Shown here piece after piece: positions 27,522 through 38,012 of a DNA stretch of 64,000 nucleotides; position 1 is the stretch's first letter; the number at the start of each line of letters is the position of its first letter. A program made the translations under genes and the position numbers. Source of the stretch: Caryophanon tenue. Lineage in GTDB: Bacteria; Bacillota; Bacilli; Bacillales_A; Planococcaceae. The notes below the pieces were generated by a model. It was not told the origin of the DNA. It did no database searches and was given only the letters and a program-made list of their open reading frames with translations. Location of the stretch: positions 282,367-346,366 of the forward strand of contig NZ_MASJ01000039.1 of the NCBI RefSeq assembly GCF_001700315.1, given 5' to 3'.

Positions 27522-27580
27522 ATGCGATCCCTCCATTTCCCCCTCAATGCATTATTTTATCATAGCAAAAAAGCGGTGAA

Positions 27581-28564
27581 TTAATCTCCACCGCCGCCTC
27601 CACCACTATCTCCCCCATCGGCACTATCGCTCCCACCAGAGGCATCATCACATGCTGTATCTACACGACCGCTGTCATCACACGCTGTCGTAAAATCATA
27701 AAACATATCTTGAAAGCAATCATCATCATAACGCGTATCACTACAATCCAATACGTCAGCACTTAATAATTGCAGTGCTAAAAGCGTTATATCGGTTTTT
27801 GGTGGCAATGTAGGGGTTAATTGCTCTAGCGCCTGCTTGAACTCTTGCAATCGTTTCCACGCACTCCAAGCGTCATATTTTGTACTAATCAGCCATAAAT
27901 AGCTGTCATATACTGGACGCAATAGCACCTCTTTTGCCAAATGCGCCTGTAATGCTAATGCTGTGGTAGCACATTCTTCCATATCGACCTCCCGTATGTA
28001 GGTCATTGTCGCTGTTATATGTGCATATTGTTGGTCAAAGCCCTTCTGTTGAATGAGCGCAAGAATTTGCGTCAACTGCGTGTCGATTTGTGACGTTGCA
28101 TGCGGTAATTTCGCTAGCACAACCGCGTGATATGAAGATGGCTCTACATTTTTCGGTGTGACGCGTTGCAAAATGGCTAACACTTCTAAAAGTCGCGTCT
28201 GGTCAATTCGATGATGGCGCTCAAAGTAAATGGCTGCATGATAAAGAGGCGCGCGATGAGCCAAATTCATATCACGTAGCTTCCGTACATTTTGGAAGAC
28301 GTCGGCAATGAACGTTTCAACGTGTTGCTCACAGTGCGCACGTGAAAATAAAGCATGGCGAATTACTTTATCGTAACGTGCTTTCGAAAGCAAATGTGTA
28401 TGTCGCTTAATATGTTCTCTCACACCTTCGTATACGAGAGGGTCAAAACGTCGATTTTTAACGCTTAGACGCATCGCTAAGTCCACAACATTCCCGTGCA
28501 TACGCCAACCTGTATACTCATTAATTGTTCGTACATTATCTTGAAATAACGCTACTGTCGTCAT
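27581..28564 (-). CDS. Probable DUF4003 protein with Cys/Asp/Gly-rich tail
   Basis: 327 residues. Residues ~1-285 are an all-helical domain (MRLSVKNRRFDPLVYEGV, RPVYDSYLWLISTKYDA) that fits my memory of the DUF4003 family of Bacilli, though not with certainty. The last ~45 residues are unlike the rest: ACDDSGRVDTACDDASGG, then a run of Ser, Asp and Gly ending in six Gly and Asp. Such tails occur in proteins of the YybC/PqqD kind or may bind metal. ATG 28564 with AAGGAGGG upstream. Function unknown. Confidence 0.6.
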   Translation of the reverse strand: MTTVALFQDNVRTINEYTGWRMHGNVVDLAMRLSVKNRRFDPLVYEGVREHIKRHTHLLSKARYDKVIRHALFSRAHCEQHVETFIADVFQNVRKLRDMNLAHRAPLYHAAIYFERHHRIDQTRLLEVLAILQRVTPKNVEPSSYHAVVLAKLPHATSQIDTQLTQILALIQQKGFDQQYAHITATMTYIREVDMEECATTALALQAHLAKEVLLRPVYDSYLWLISTKYDAWSAWKRLQEFKQALEQLTPTLPPKTDITLLALQLLSADVLDCSDTRYDDDCFQDMFYDFTTACDDSGRVDTACDDASGGSDSADGGDSGGGGGGD

Positions 28565-28670
28565 AGTCCGTCCCTCCTTATATGAATGTATACGAGAGAA
28601 CTCCCCAGATTGTTTCAATTTTCTTGCATTTCTTTTCAATTAAATTCACACGCTACGAAAACTTTAACCT

Positions 28671-28718
28671 AAAAAAAAACAACCCCATTTGACATTTTCA
28701 GTGCCAAATGGGGTTGTA
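28671..28718 (-). terminator. Terminator of fhs
   Basis: ACAACCCCATTTG and CAAATGGGGTTGT flank a short loop, with nine T on the minus strand. Confidence 0.9.
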
Positions 28719-28775
28719 CGATTCTATCTATCATTATACATGTGAGTAATTTTTACAAAAGAGCAAGCTAGATGA

Positions 28776-30455
28776 TTAAAACAGACCAATAGCATGACCG
28801 TGTTCATCGACACCCATGCGCAGTGCAGCGGGTTGCTTCGGCAAGCCAGGCATTGTCATAATATCTCCCGTTAAACATACTAAGAAACCTGCACCTAGTT
28901 TTGGAATTACTTCACGCACTGTAATCGTAAATCCTGTTGGACGACCAAGTAATGATGGATTATCGGTTAATGAATACTGTGATTTCGCCATACAAATCGG
29001 CAACACATCCCAGCCGAATTTTTCGATTTGTGCTATTTGCTTTTTCGCCGCATCGGTAAAGTGGACGCCGTCTCCACCGTATACTTTTTGCACAATTGTT
29101 GTAACCTTCTGTGCAATTGACTGCTCAACGTCATATAGATGGTGGAAATCATTGCCCGCTTCAATGACTTCAAGCACTTTCTCTGCTAGCTCAATGCCAC
29201 CTTTACCGCCTTGCTCCCATACATTTGTACGTGCAATACGAACATTGTGCTCGTCACACCACGCTAAAATCGTTGCAAGCTCCTCTTCTGTGTCGGTAAT
29301 AAAACGATTTAACGCAACAACTGGCTCCGCGCCAAATTGACGTACCGTATCAACGTGCTTCGCTAAGTTTTCAATACCTGCGCGTAATGCTTCGACGTTT
29401 TCTTGTTGAAGTTCCGTTTTTGCTACACCACCATGCATTTTTAATGCGCGCACAGTCGCTACGATAACAACTGCATCTGGCTTGAAGTTGCCTTGACGCG
29501 CTTTAATGTTCATAAATTTCTCCGCACCTAAATCTGAACCAAAGCCGGCTTCTGTCACAACAATGTCAGCTAAATGACGCGCAGTTTGTGTCGCCACAAT
29601 CGAGTTACAGCCGTGCGCAATATTGGCAAATGGACCACCGTGAATAATCGCTGGTGTACCTTCAATCGTTTGCACTAAGTTTGGTTTGAACGCATCTTTT
29701 AATAATAATGTTAAGGCACCTTCTACACCTAAATCTTTAACGAATAACGGTTGGCGGTCAAATGTATAGCCAAATACAATATTGGCAATACGTGTTTGTA
29801 AATCTTCTAAGCTTGTCGCTAAACAGAAAATTGCCATAATTTCTGATGCAACCGTAATATCAAAACCATCTTCGCGTGGCATTCCTTGTACAGGGCCACC
29901 TAAACCAACAACAACTTTACGTAACGCACGGTCATTTAAGTCCAGTACGCGTTTCCAAATAATGCGACGTGGGTCAATGTTTAATGTATTCCCTTGATGG
30001 ATATGATTATCAATGAAAGCTGATAATGCATTATTCGCTGACGTAATGGCATGTAAATCACCTGTAAAATGTAAATTAATATCTTCCATTGGCAATACTT
30101 GTGCATAACCGCCACCTGTTGCGCCACCTTTAACACCCATTACTGGTCCTAATGATGGTTCGCGAAGTGCCACCATTACATTTTGATTCAATTGATGAAA
30201 AGCATCTGCTAAACCAACTGTTACTGTTGATTTTCCTTCCCCTGCTGGCGTTGGACTAATTGCTGTTACAAGTACAACCTTACCGTTCTTGGCAGGTGCT
30301 GAAAGTTTTGCTGGATCAATTTTCGCTTTATATCGTCCATACGGCTCTAAAGCATCTTCATCAATTCCTGCTGCTTGTGCAATTTGCGCGATTGGTTGCA
30401 TCGTTGCTTGAGCAGCAATTTCTAAATCTGTTAATGGCGTTGATTTTGTTGTCAT
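28776..30455 (-). CDS. fhs: Formate-tetrahydrofolate ligase
   Basis: 559 residues, standard for the family. ATP site [18 protein letters not shown], then [36 protein letters not shown] and the C-terminal [16 protein letters not shown]. It makes 10-formyl-THF from formate, THF and ATP for purine and formyl-Met synthesis. Start ATG 30455 with AAGTAGGG upstream; upstream in-frame codons run into the promoter region. Monocistronic. Confidence 0.95.
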   Translation of the reverse strand: MTTKSTPLTDLEIAAQATMQPIAQIAQAAGIDEDALEPYGRYKAKIDPAKLSAPAKNGKVVLVTAISPTPAGEGKSTVTVGLADAFHQLNQNVMVALREPSLGPVMGVKGGATGGGYAQVLPMEDINLHFTGDLHAITSANNALSAFIDNHIHQGNTLNIDPRRIIWKRVLDLNDRALRKVVVGLGGPVQGMPREDGFDITVASEIMAIFCLATSLEDLQTRIANIVFGYTFDRQPLFVKDLGVEGALTLLLKDAFKPNLVQTIEGTPAIIHGGPFANIAHGCNSIVATQTARHLADIVVTEAGFGSDLGAEKFMNIKARQGNFKPDAVVIVATVRALKMHGGVAKTELQQENVEALRAGIENLAKHVDTVRQFGAEPVVALNRFITDTEEELATILAWCDEHNVRIARTNVWEQGGKGGIELAEKVLEVIEAGNDFHHLYDVEQSIAQKVTTIVQKVYGGDGVHFTDAAKKQIAQIEKFGWDVLPICMAKSQYSLTDNPSLLGRPTGFTITVREVIPKLGAGFLVCLTGDIMTMPGLPKQPAALRMGVDEHGHAIGLF

Positions 30456-30546
30456 GAAATACCCTACTTTCAATGTTATTACGTCCATTATAGAAATGAA
30501 TTCAGAAAAAAGAAAGCTATAAACATGCACATTTTATATAGAATTA

Positions 30547-30576
30547 TTGACAATTGTTCGTTATTTGTTATATATT
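30547..30576 (+). promoter_or_regulatory. Promoter of the cold-shock gene
   Basis: TTGACA and TATATT separated by 18 bases, about 60 bases before the ATG; this leaves a short 5' leader of the type common for csp genes. Confidence 0.55.
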
Positions 30577-30634
30577 ATATGTTGTACTTTTGTACATTTT
30601 TTAAATTTATTCACATTGACTGGAGGGGTATTGT

Positions 30635-30835
30635 ATGCACCGCGGCAAAGTAAAATGGTTCAATGGCGAGAAAGGTTACGGCTTTATCGAGTGTGATAAC
30701 GGCGAAGATGTATTTGTTCACTTCACAGGAATTAATGGAGAAGGTTTCCGAACATTAGAAGAATCGCAACAAGTTGAGTTTGACATTTCAGAAGGTAATC
30801 GCGGCCCACAAGCTGTCAATGTTACAATCGTGTAA
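30635..30835 (+). CDS. Cold-shock protein (CspA family)
   Basis: 66 residues, the exact size of CspB/CspD. RNP1 is KGYGFIE, RNP2 [15 protein letters not shown] precedes. It binds single-stranded RNA/DNA as an RNA chaperone. ATG after GGAGGGG. Followed by a long untranslated stretch ending in a strong terminator at 31025-31066. Confidence 0.95.
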   Translation: MHRGKVKWFNGEKGYGFIECDNGEDVFVHFTGINGEGFRTLEESQQVEFDISEGNRGPQAVNVTIV

Positions 30836-31024
30836 AAGACGAGCATTCTTTTTCACACCCCAAATCACAATATTTTAATCATGCGTATTTGATGATGTAT
30901 TCCGACACGAACAGCGGCTTCTTTTATAAGAATGGCTTCAATTTTTTGCTATAGGAAATCGTAGGCATCTTCTTCAATATCGCATCAACGACATAAAATA
31001 AAAAACAAAGATTAGAACAAAAAG
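30836..31024 (+). other. Non-coding stretch between csp gene and terminator
   Basis: About 190 bases without a credible reading frame. A weak AAAAGA/TCTTTT hairpin lies right after the csp stop, and the next strong terminator is at 31025-31066. The stretch may be a long 3' UTR, a small RNA, or a gene remnant; the sequence alone does not decide. Confidence 0.35.
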
Positions 31025-31066
31025 AAATATCCTTCAGCAACGACAACGGCTGAAGGATATTTTTTT
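31025..31066 (+). terminator. Strong terminator
   Basis: AAATATCCTTCAGC and GCTGAAGGATATTTTTTT with a 9-base loop. Confidence 0.9.
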
Positions 31067-31272
31067 GTAAAAAATAGTCGTTGGCAGAGTACTGAAACAG
31101 CTTTATAGGTTTAATATTTACGTTATATCCTACACACGATTTTCATTGTCATCACCTCGTTTTGGTTCGCATCCTCACATGTCTTATAATTATTTCTACA
31201 AAAATATGATTACGTTTACCACTTAGCGGGAATAGAATTACTATCGTAGAAGAAGAAAGGATGACGTATACA

Positions 31273-31734
31273 ATGTCTAAAAAGCTATTCTTACTACCAA
31301 TAGTGGCACTTGCACTTGCTGCTTGTGGTGATGATGAAGAGGTCACAACCGCACCAGATAATGCACCGACAGAACAAGATACCAATAATGACGAAGTGAC
31401 AACATCTACTGATGCGCCTTATGCCTTCGCTAAATTCTCATTCGATGCTGAATATAGCGCAACCGAAAACATTGAAGCAGACTATTCAAATGAATCGTCC
31501 GGCGTCGAAGCATCTTATGAAAACGATAAAACAGGCGAACGATTAAATGGCGATGATGCATTTGCTTATTTAGAGCCGATTTTTGAAAACTTCACATTCG
31601 ACAGTTCCACTGGCAATGATGAAGTCGTTGATGAAATCGTCCAAGCGTTCAATTTAGAAACAAACTATACACAGTTGGAAATCGATATTACATTCGATGA
31701 TGGCAGTGAGCGTGAATATACACACACACCTTAA
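31273..31734 (+). CDS. YusW-family lipoprotein
   Basis: 153 residues. Signal peptide MSKKLFLLPIVALALAAC with lipobox LAAC; Cys18 would be lipidated. An acidic Asp/Thr linker follows, then a YusW domain: YAFAKFSFDAEY near its start, EDDAF-like middle and VVDEIVQAFNLETNYTQLEI, FDDGSERE at the end. Function of YusW is unknown; it is expected on the outer face of the membrane. Start 31273 gives a proper signal peptide; an ATG four codons earlier touches the AAAGG site. Single gene with a strong terminator. Confidence 0.8.
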   Translation: MSKKLFLLPIVALALAACGDDEEVTTAPDNAPTEQDTNNDEVTTSTDAPYAFAKFSFDAEYSATENIEADYSNESSGVEASYENDKTGERLNGDDAFAYLEPIFENFTFDSSTGNDEVVDEIVQAFNLETNYTQLEIDITFDDGSEREYTHTP

Positions 31735-31779
31735 AACATAGTACTGGGATATGTCCGTAAAGAGCATTCCCTAAAACAA

Positions 31780-31822
31780 AATAAAGCCACAGCGATCATT
31801 CAATTCGCTGTGGCTTTATTTC
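31780..31822. terminator. Bidirectional terminator between lipoprotein gene and cysE
   Basis: AATAAAGCCACAGCGA and TCGCTGTGGCTTTATT form a long perfect stem serving both convergent genes. Confidence 0.9.
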
Positions 31823-31857
31823 ATTTAGAAACAACTTATCTCCTAAGCGCTTCGCTT

Positions 31858-32757
31858 TTACTTTGCAATATTTGGTGTTGGCGGTGCATTGTATACTTTC
31901 GAATCCGCTGGCACTGAATGTGTTAACCATACATTACCACCAATCGTCGAGTTCGCACCGATTGTCGTTTTACCCCCTAAAATCGTTGCCCCCGCATAAA
32001 TAACAACATTATCTTCAATATTCGGATGACGTTTAATCCCTTTAATTGGATTGCCATTTTCATCAAGTGGGAAGTTTTTCGCACCAAGCGTTACCCCTTG
32101 ATAAATTTTAACATGCGAGCCAATCGTACATGTTTCACCAATAACAACACCTGTCCCGTGGTCAATGAAGAAATATTCGCCAATCGTTGCCCCTGGGTGA
32201 ATATCAATGCCTGTTAATTGATGTGCATATTCAGACATAATACGCGGAATGACCGGTACACCAGCTTTATATAATTCATGTGAAATACGATGAATCGTAA
32301 TTGCTTCAATCGACGGATAGCTTAATAAAATTTCTTCATGTGATGTTGTTGCAGGGTCTCCGTTATACGCTGCTTGTACATCTGTTTGTAACATTTCACG
32401 AATTGTCGGGAACTGATTCACCAGTGTCATTACGACATCGTTGGCCTTTTGCTGAGCAACGTCCGCCGTTAGTTGTTTATCTTCAGAAATATACACTTTT
32501 TCAATTAAATCACGTAAATCTAGTGCACTTGTACGCAATTTATTGCCAATCATTACATTTAAACGAACTTCATCACCAGACACCGACTCACATACACATG
32601 GAAAGAGCGCAAAACGAAAATCGCGTAAAATACGATAAATCTTCTCTGCCCCTGCAAAACCAATTGTGTTTTCTACTTGAAAATGTGTCCCATGAATTGT
32701 TTCTAAATTTTTCGCAATTGTTGGCACTTCATTGTTTAACCATTCATTTAAGTTCAT
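31858..32757 (-). CDS. cysE: Serine O-acetyltransferase (EpsC/NifP type)
   Basis: 299 residues. The C-terminal half is a left-handed beta-helix: HPGATIGEYFFIDHGTGVVI, GETCTIGSHVKIYQGVTLG, NVVIYAGATILGGKTTIG. The N-terminal helical domain is longer than in E. coli CysE, as in the EpsC type. It acetylates serine for cysteine synthesis. ATG 32757; SD GAGGGGG is rather far (12 bases). Not next to other cysteine genes. Confidence 0.88.
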   Translation of the reverse strand: MNLNEWLNNEVPTIAKNLETIHGTHFQVENTIGFAGAEKIYRILRDFRFALFPCVCESVSGDEVRLNVMIGNKLRTSALDLRDLIEKVYISEDKQLTADVAQQKANDVVMTLVNQFPTIREMLQTDVQAAYNGDPATTSHEEILLSYPSIEAITIHRISHELYKAGVPVIPRIMSEYAHQLTGIDIHPGATIGEYFFIDHGTGVVIGETCTIGSHVKIYQGVTLGAKNFPLDENGNPIKGIKRHPNIEDNVVIYAGATILGGKTTIGANSTIGGNVWLTHSVPADSKVYNAPPTPNIAK

Positions 32758-32933
32758 TGCTTGCCGTAGCCCCCTCAACGATATATGTTTGACTTCTTAT
32801 TCTGCCCACTAGCGTAACATAAATGCATTAAAAAATCGAAAACATTTGTCTCTTTCACTAGTTTGATAAAACAAACTGAATTTTCTTAAATATAAACATT
32901 CTATGCTATTTTTACGAAGGCGGTCAAGTACGT

Positions 32934-33815
32934 TTATAGTCGGTACGGATGTGTGCCTAACCATGCTTGTAATACTTCCATAAATTTCGTTGTCGCTGGC
33001 GATATATTTTGCTTTGTCGCAAGTCCTATTGTACGGTAGCTATTATTTTCTAATGGAATGGCTTTTACATTACTCGGAATGTTATTTTGCGTCGCGAGCT
33101 GCGGCAAAATGGTAATACCGATATGGTGAGAAATCATCGATAAAATCCCCATCTCCTCCGATAGTTCAAAGCGGATATTAGGCTTCATATTCGCCTGTTC
33201 AAACAACTGCTTAATATCATGTGTACCATTATAAGATGGCATAATAAAAGGTTGATGCGCGATGTCTTCAATTCGTGCAACTTCTTCATAAAATAATGGA
33301 CTTTTTTCAGAAACTAAACATAATAGCTGGTCTTTTAATAGTGGATGGAAACGATACTGCTCATTTTGCATACCGTTTAAGAAGCCACAATCAATTTGAC
33401 CACTATATAACCATTGTTCAATCTCGTAATAATCCCCTTCCATCAGCTCAACGATAATGTTCGGGTAACTTTCATCCATCATTTGCACAATACTCGGCAT
33501 CCAATTCGATGAAATACTTGAAATGACACCGATGCGAACTTTACCACGCGCAAAACCTAACACGTTTGCCGCTTCCTGCTCGACGCTCTCTTGCGCTGCT
33601 AATACTTTGCGAATTTCTACAAGCATAATCTCTCCGTCACCAGTCAATTTAATGCCGCCACGCCCCCGATGAATTAACGGAAAGCCAAATTCTTTTTCTA
33701 AACTTGAGATGGCATGACTGACTGCAGACTGTGTTAGACCAAGCACATCTGCAGCCTTTGTAAACGATCCTAATTGCCCAACTTTACTTAAAATTTGATA
33801 TTTGACTAAACTCAT
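32934..33815 (-). CDS. LysR-family transcriptional regulator
   Basis: 293 residues. HTH LGSFTKAADVLGLTQSAVSH at ~14-33, then the periplasmic-binding-like sensor domain. It is divergent from an EamA transporter gene, with 228 bp between; LysR proteins often control the divergent neighbour. ATG 33815 with AAAGGTGG five bases upstream, better than the GTG three codons before. Confidence 0.9.
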   Translation of the reverse strand: MSLVKYQILSKVGQLGSFTKAADVLGLTQSAVSHAISSLEKEFGFPLIHRGRGGIKLTGDGEIMLVEIRKVLAAQESVEQEAANVLGFARGKVRIGVISSISSNWMPSIVQMMDESYPNIIVELMEGDYYEIEQWLYSGQIDCGFLNGMQNEQYRFHPLLKDQLLCLVSEKSPLFYEEVARIEDIAHQPFIMPSYNGTHDIKQLFEQANMKPNIRFELSEEMGILSMISHHIGITILPQLATQNNIPSNVKAIPLENNSYRTIGLATKQNISPATTKFMEVLQAWLGTHPYRL

Positions 33816-34043
33816 GAAAACCACCTTTCTTTGCCATTTTGTACGTCTTCAAAACACTTCTGTCTTTCTGTAACGGATTACATGAATTTTTTTCATAAAC
33901 CTCATTATAAACATTCGTTTTACTAATAACAATACACACTTTATAGTTATACTAGATTCTAAAAAAAACATGTTATAGTACACAGACAGTAAATGACATT
34001 TATTTGAATCCAGTCGAAAATCAATAGAAATGCGGTGACACAA

Positions 34044-34961
34044 TTGGGTAAACAAGGGAAAGCAAATATTTTATTAATAATCGTGACGATGTTTTGGGGA
34101 TTATCCTATACATTTATGGTTCTCGGACTGGATTCGATGGAAGTGTATTCAATCGTTGCATTACGATGTGCGGTTGGCTTTGCCGTTGCAGGTGCTATCT
34201 TTTATACAAAAATGAAGCGTGTGTCAGTACAATCACTTAGCTTCTCAGCCATTCAAGGCTTCTTATTATTCTTTATCTTTGCAGGCAGCTTAATCGGTTT
34301 AAAAACGACATCGGCTGCAAATGCTGGCTTTATTTTAAGCTTAACGGTCGTACTCGTGCCTCTTTTCACAGCGATTCTTGACCGCAAACTACCATCTCGC
34401 CCAGTTGCTATCGCGATTGTTGCGACATTAGTCGGTATTTCAGTGCTAACGATTCAACCAAACTTCGCTTTCCAACAAGGTGATATCATTATGGCCTTTG
34501 TCGCAATTGCTTACGCTTGCTACATTATGCTTAACAGTAAAATTGTACGAAAGGATTCCATCGATTCAATTTCGTTTAGTGTGTACCAGCTTGGGTTTGC
34601 CAGTCTATTTGGCTTTATCGGTGCCTTTGCATTCGAAACATTCACATTACCTACGACAACAAATGCATGGATTGGCGTACTCGGTTTAGGCTTAATTTGT
34701 ACAGCGTTTTGCTTCATTGGACAAACGGTTGCACAACAATATACAACCGCGACACATACCGGCTTAATCTTCTCATTAGAGCCGATTTTTGCAGCGATGT
34801 TTGCGACGATTTTCTTAGGGGATGCCATTACAGCAAAACTGCTTATCGGTGGGACATTCATTTTACTTGGTAATTTAGTGGCACAAGCGGAGCAGTTCAC
34901 ACAGTTCCGAACACTCAAAAAAGCAACAGCGCTCGACTCTTCTGTTGAAAAGGCTATTTAA
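34044..34961 (+). CDS. EamA/DMT-family transporter
   Basis: 305 residues, ten membrane helices in two EamA repeats (first FWGLSYTFMVLGLDSMEVYS, second starting AYACYIMLNSKI), cytoplasmic membrane exporter of metabolites or amino acids. Start taken as TTG 34044, with GGTGA five bases upstream; GTG 34035 is the alternative, three codons earlier. Probably controlled by the divergent LysR gene. Confidence 0.85.
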   Translation: MGKQGKANILLIIVTMFWGLSYTFMVLGLDSMEVYSIVALRCAVGFAVAGAIFYTKMKRVSVQSLSFSAIQGFLLFFIFAGSLIGLKTTSAANAGFILSLTVVLVPLFTAILDRKLPSRPVAIAIVATLVGISVLTIQPNFAFQQGDIIMAFVAIAYACYIMLNSKIVRKDSIDSISFSVYQLGFASLFGFIGAFAFETFTLPTTTNAWIGVLGLGLICTAFCFIGQTVAQQYTTATHTGLIFSLEPIFAAMFATIFLGDAITAKLLIGGTFILLGNLVAQAEQFTQFRTLKKATALDSSVEKAI

Positions 34962-34976
34962 CTTCTTCCTTTATAT

Positions 34977-35019
34977 AGCATGATCCCGAACGTATTCGCT
35001 TCGGATCATGCTTTTTTAT
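34977..35019 (+). terminator. Terminator of the EamA gene
   Basis: AGCATGATCC(CGAA) and (TTCG)GGATCATGCTTTTTT hairpin. Confidence 0.85.
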
Positions 35020-35144
35020 ATGTTGATAAAACGAACATCACTCGCTATTTTCTGAAAATACTATCTCTTTCAAAATATACTGTTTCACGTTATTATATAA
35101 GGTGGACTTTAATTTACTGAAACAATTTAGAAGGAAGTGTCACT

Positions 35145-36128
35145 ATGATCGGACGTAACGACCCTTGCCCATGTGGAAGCGGTAAAAAATATAAAAAATG
35201 CTGCGCAAACAATGAGGCTGTCACAACAACTGTATTATTTGAAGAAGAACTAGAGCAAGTATTAGATACAATGTTCGCAAACTACCCAGAACGCCAAGAT
35301 CACCGCGCGTTAATCGAACATTTCCAAGGTTGGATTCCAACACTACATGAATCATTATCACGTGAATTAGTAGAAGCGATTTCAATTGATGATTTCTTCT
35401 TCCACCAACGCCAAGATATTTGGTTAGGTCACTTAGATAAAATGATGAAAAACTTTGTACGCCCTGCTACATTAAAAGTATTAGCTACTTGGCGTCAGCC
35501 TGAAATGTTCGTTGGACAAGTAGTAGCCGTTCACGAAACATTTATCGAAGCAAAGCATATTTTAACAGGGGCAACTGTCTTTATTCGTCGTGAAACAGAC
35601 AAGCCTATTCCAGTGGATATGTTCGTATTTGCTTTCTTATTACCAGACCGCACGTTAGAAGAAAACCACTTCTTAGCGATTTCAACATTAATCTTTATTT
35701 CTGATGCTTATGCAAAAGTATTTAAAGCTTATGCAAAAGATTTTGATGGTGAAGATGTATTCGCGTTCTTTGCGAAAAACCACTTAGCGCTATGGCAAAA
35801 ACTTGTCGCTGCTGGTTATAACGGTGAAGAATTTACCGAAAAAGAAGCGTCAGTTGTCAACGACTTACAAGCTTTCTTAACGAAACAAAACTTACAAGCT
35901 GAAAAGTTAGTAGAACTTGTTGAAGATTTCTTAGTGGAAAAGCAACCGAAAGCACGTAAAACAGAAGCGATTTCTGCAGGTGCTGTGCGTTTTGCACAAG
36001 AGCATGATTTCTTCGGTGGACAATCATTTACGATTAAAGAAATTTCTGAGCACTTCGAAATCTCTGCTTCATCATTAAATAAATATGCCCAAGAGTTAGC
36101 TGCGTATTACGCAGAGAAACAAGCATAA
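35145..36128 (+). CDS. SEC-C motif protein
   Basis: 327 residues. N-terminal SEC-C zinc motif [16 protein letters not shown]; remainder is helical with [20 protein letters not shown] near the end, which looks like a helix-turn-helix-type element. SEC-C motifs occur in SecA and in stand-alone proteins such as YecA that may escort translation or secretion factors; role here unknown. ATG with AGAAGGAAG upstream. Monocistronic with a terminator. Confidence 0.8.
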   Translation: MIGRNDPCPCGSGKKYKKCCANNEAVTTTVLFEEELEQVLDTMFANYPERQDHRALIEHFQGWIPTLHESLSRELVEAISIDDFFFHQRQDIWLGHLDKMMKNFVRPATLKVLATWRQPEMFVGQVVAVHETFIEAKHILTGATVFIRRETDKPIPVDMFVFAFLLPDRTLEENHFLAISTLIFISDAYAKVFKAYAKDFDGEDVFAFFAKNHLALWQKLVAAGYNGEEFTEKEASVVNDLQAFLTKQNLQAEKLVELVEDFLVEKQPKARKTEAISAGAVRFAQEHDFFGGQSFTIKEISEHFEISASSLNKYAQELAAYYAEKQA

Positions 36129-36170
36129 AAAAACGACCTGTGCAGTTTTGCGCAGGTCGTTTTTTTTATT
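36126..36170. terminator. Bidirectional terminator
   Basis: AAACGACCTGTGC and GCGCAGGTCGTTTTTTTT; ends the SEC-C gene (+) and the LysR gene (-), overlapping the latter's stop codon region. Confidence 0.85.
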
Positions 36171-37062
36171 TTTTATTATACTTTGCTTGCAAATAGCTTT
36201 CAATAAAATCAACAAAACGGTCTGTCGTCGGTGACAAATAACGTCCTTCTACAACAGCTAGTCCAATATCCCGCTCGCATTTCATATCATGTACGGGAAT
36301 CGTCGCTAAATGATATTGATCAATGCCTTTAATTTTTGGCACTAAGCTAACACCATGCCCTGCCCCTACAAATCCTGCAACCGTATGCACTTCCTCACCC
36401 GAGAAAATGACATTTGGAGTAACACCCGCTTTTTGTAAAAAGTGATCAATAATTTTGCGCAATGAGTTCCCTTTACGGATAGAAATAAACGGCTCTCCTG
36501 CAATTTCATGTAACGCAATGCTAGCGCGTGCGGCTAAGCGATGGTTTTTCGGCACAATGACAAATAGCTCCTCGCTCCATAATTTACGCCACTTCACTTG
36601 CACGGTCGTCGATTGAATTGGCTGTGTTAAACACATATCAACTTCCCCTGCTTCTAATTGACGCAATAAGCGAAGCGATGTACTTTGTGAAAATGTAAAA
36701 TTCAAATGCGGAAATACTTTGCGCACTTCTGCCATTAACTCTGGTACAATCGACATCCCCAATGTATGAATAAACCCTAACGTTACTTCTCCATGACCCG
36801 GCGACACTAAATCTTGTATTTCTTGCTTTGCCTTCTCCCACTCTTGTAACATGTGCTCGGCATGCTTTAGCATCATTTGACCATAGCGATTTAATACAAT
36901 TGAACGACCTTGACGATCAAACAGTGGCGCGCCCACTTCCTGTTCTAAATGTGCGATAGATTTACTAAGTGCTGGCTGTGAAATGTTTAATGTTTCAGCC
37001 GCACGAGTCATATGCTGTAAATTCGCAACGACGCGGAAATATTCTAATTGCTGTAGCTCCAT
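36166..37062 (-). CDS. LysR-family transcriptional regulator (second)
   Basis: 298 residues. HTH NLQHMTRAAETLNISQPALS at ~14-33; sensor domain with VTLGFIHTLGMSIVP and GHGVSLVPKI. Divergent from the esterase gene with a 167-bp gap. ATG 37062 has AGAGG seven bases upstream; an ATG seven codons earlier lacks a site. Confidence 0.9.
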   Translation of the reverse strand: MELQQLEYFRVVANLQHMTRAAETLNISQPALSKSIAHLEQEVGAPLFDRQGRSIVLNRYGQMMLKHAEHMLQEWEKAKQEIQDLVSPGHGEVTLGFIHTLGMSIVPELMAEVRKVFPHLNFTFSQSTSLRLLRQLEAGEVDMCLTQPIQSTTVQVKWRKLWSEELFVIVPKNHRLAARASIALHEIAGEPFISIRKGNSLRKIIDHFLQKAGVTPNVIFSGEEVHTVAGFVGAGHGVSLVPKIKGIDQYHLATIPVHDMKCERDIGLAVVEGRYLSPTTDRFVDFIESYLQAKYNKK

Positions 37063-37229
37063 TGAAAAGCCTCTTTTCTTCATAACTTAAAGTAATCAAT
37101 TTGATAGAAACAATGAATTGTACTTATCGTTTACCCCCTCTATAATAAGCCTTAACACAATAAATATAAACCATTTATCATAAAACTTATTTCACCAATA
37201 TATTACGTCGAAAAGGGAGTCTTACCACT

Positions 37230-37979
37230 ATGATTATTAAAGCACCACAACCATTCACATTTGAAGCGCCTGATAGTAATCGCGCTGTACTTTTATTACA
37301 CGGTTTTACAGGCAATACAAATGATGTTAAACGTTTAGGTCGCTATTTAAATCAACAAGGCTATACAGTACATGCACCGCTTTATAAAGGGCACGGTGTT
37401 GACCCAGAAACATTACTTCATACTGCACCAGAAGAATGGTGGCAATCTGCAATTGAAGGCTATGAATATTTACGCAGCTTAGGCTATGAAAAAATCGCAG
37501 TGGGTGGTGTGTCATTAGGTGGCGCATTCTCATTACGCTTAGCAGAAGAATTTGAAACAACAGGTGTCTTAACAATGTCTGCTCCGGCGATTGCCAAAAC
37601 ACGTGATAGCTTAAACCGCCGTATTGTCGATTACGCAATTAACTTTAAAAAGCTACAAGGCACGTACAACCCAATTGCCGACGATATTGCGTTATTACAA
37701 GAAGAGTATGATATGCCTGAATTATCTCGTTTACAAACGATTATTAACGATACAAGTGAAAAATTAGCATCGATTAAATCTCCTGTTCATATTTTACGTG
37801 GTATGAAAGATGATGAATACTACTGTGAATCAGCAGATATTATTTATAGCGGTGTAAAATCACGTATTAAATCAGTCAAAAGTTTTATCAATACTGGACA
37901 TATTATGACGCTTGGCGAAGAACGTGACCTTGTCTACAAAGAAGTACAATACTTTTTAGACGGTTTAGACTGGTCTTAA
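37230..37979 (+). CDS. Carboxylesterase, Est30/YvaK type
   Basis: 249 residues, the standard length. LLLHGFTGNTND is the oxyanion-hole region, GGVSLGGA holds the nucleophilic Ser, and NTGHIMTLGEERD the catalytic His; an acidic DDEYY segment may supply the acid. It hydrolyses short-chain carboxyl esters in the cytosol; monoacylglycerols are likely for this family. ATG follows AAAGGGAG. Ends in the dispersed repeat/terminator at 38013-38073. Confidence 0.9.
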   Translation: MIIKAPQPFTFEAPDSNRAVLLLHGFTGNTNDVKRLGRYLNQQGYTVHAPLYKGHGVDPETLLHTAPEEWWQSAIEGYEYLRSLGYEKIAVGGVSLGGAFSLRLAEEFETTGVLTMSAPAIAKTRDSLNRRIVDYAINFKKLQGTYNPIADDIALLQEEYDMPELSRLQTIINDTSEKLASIKSPVHILRGMKDDEYYCESADIIYSGVKSRIKSVKSFINTGHIMTLGEERDLVYKEVQYFLDGLDWS

Positions 37980-38012
37980 TCCAAACGACGAAAAAGAGGC
38001 GGGACAAAATCT

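Noticed and set aside
28816..29340. 174-residue + strand frame inside fhs
   Set aside because: Shadow of fhs, which has strong family motifs throughout.
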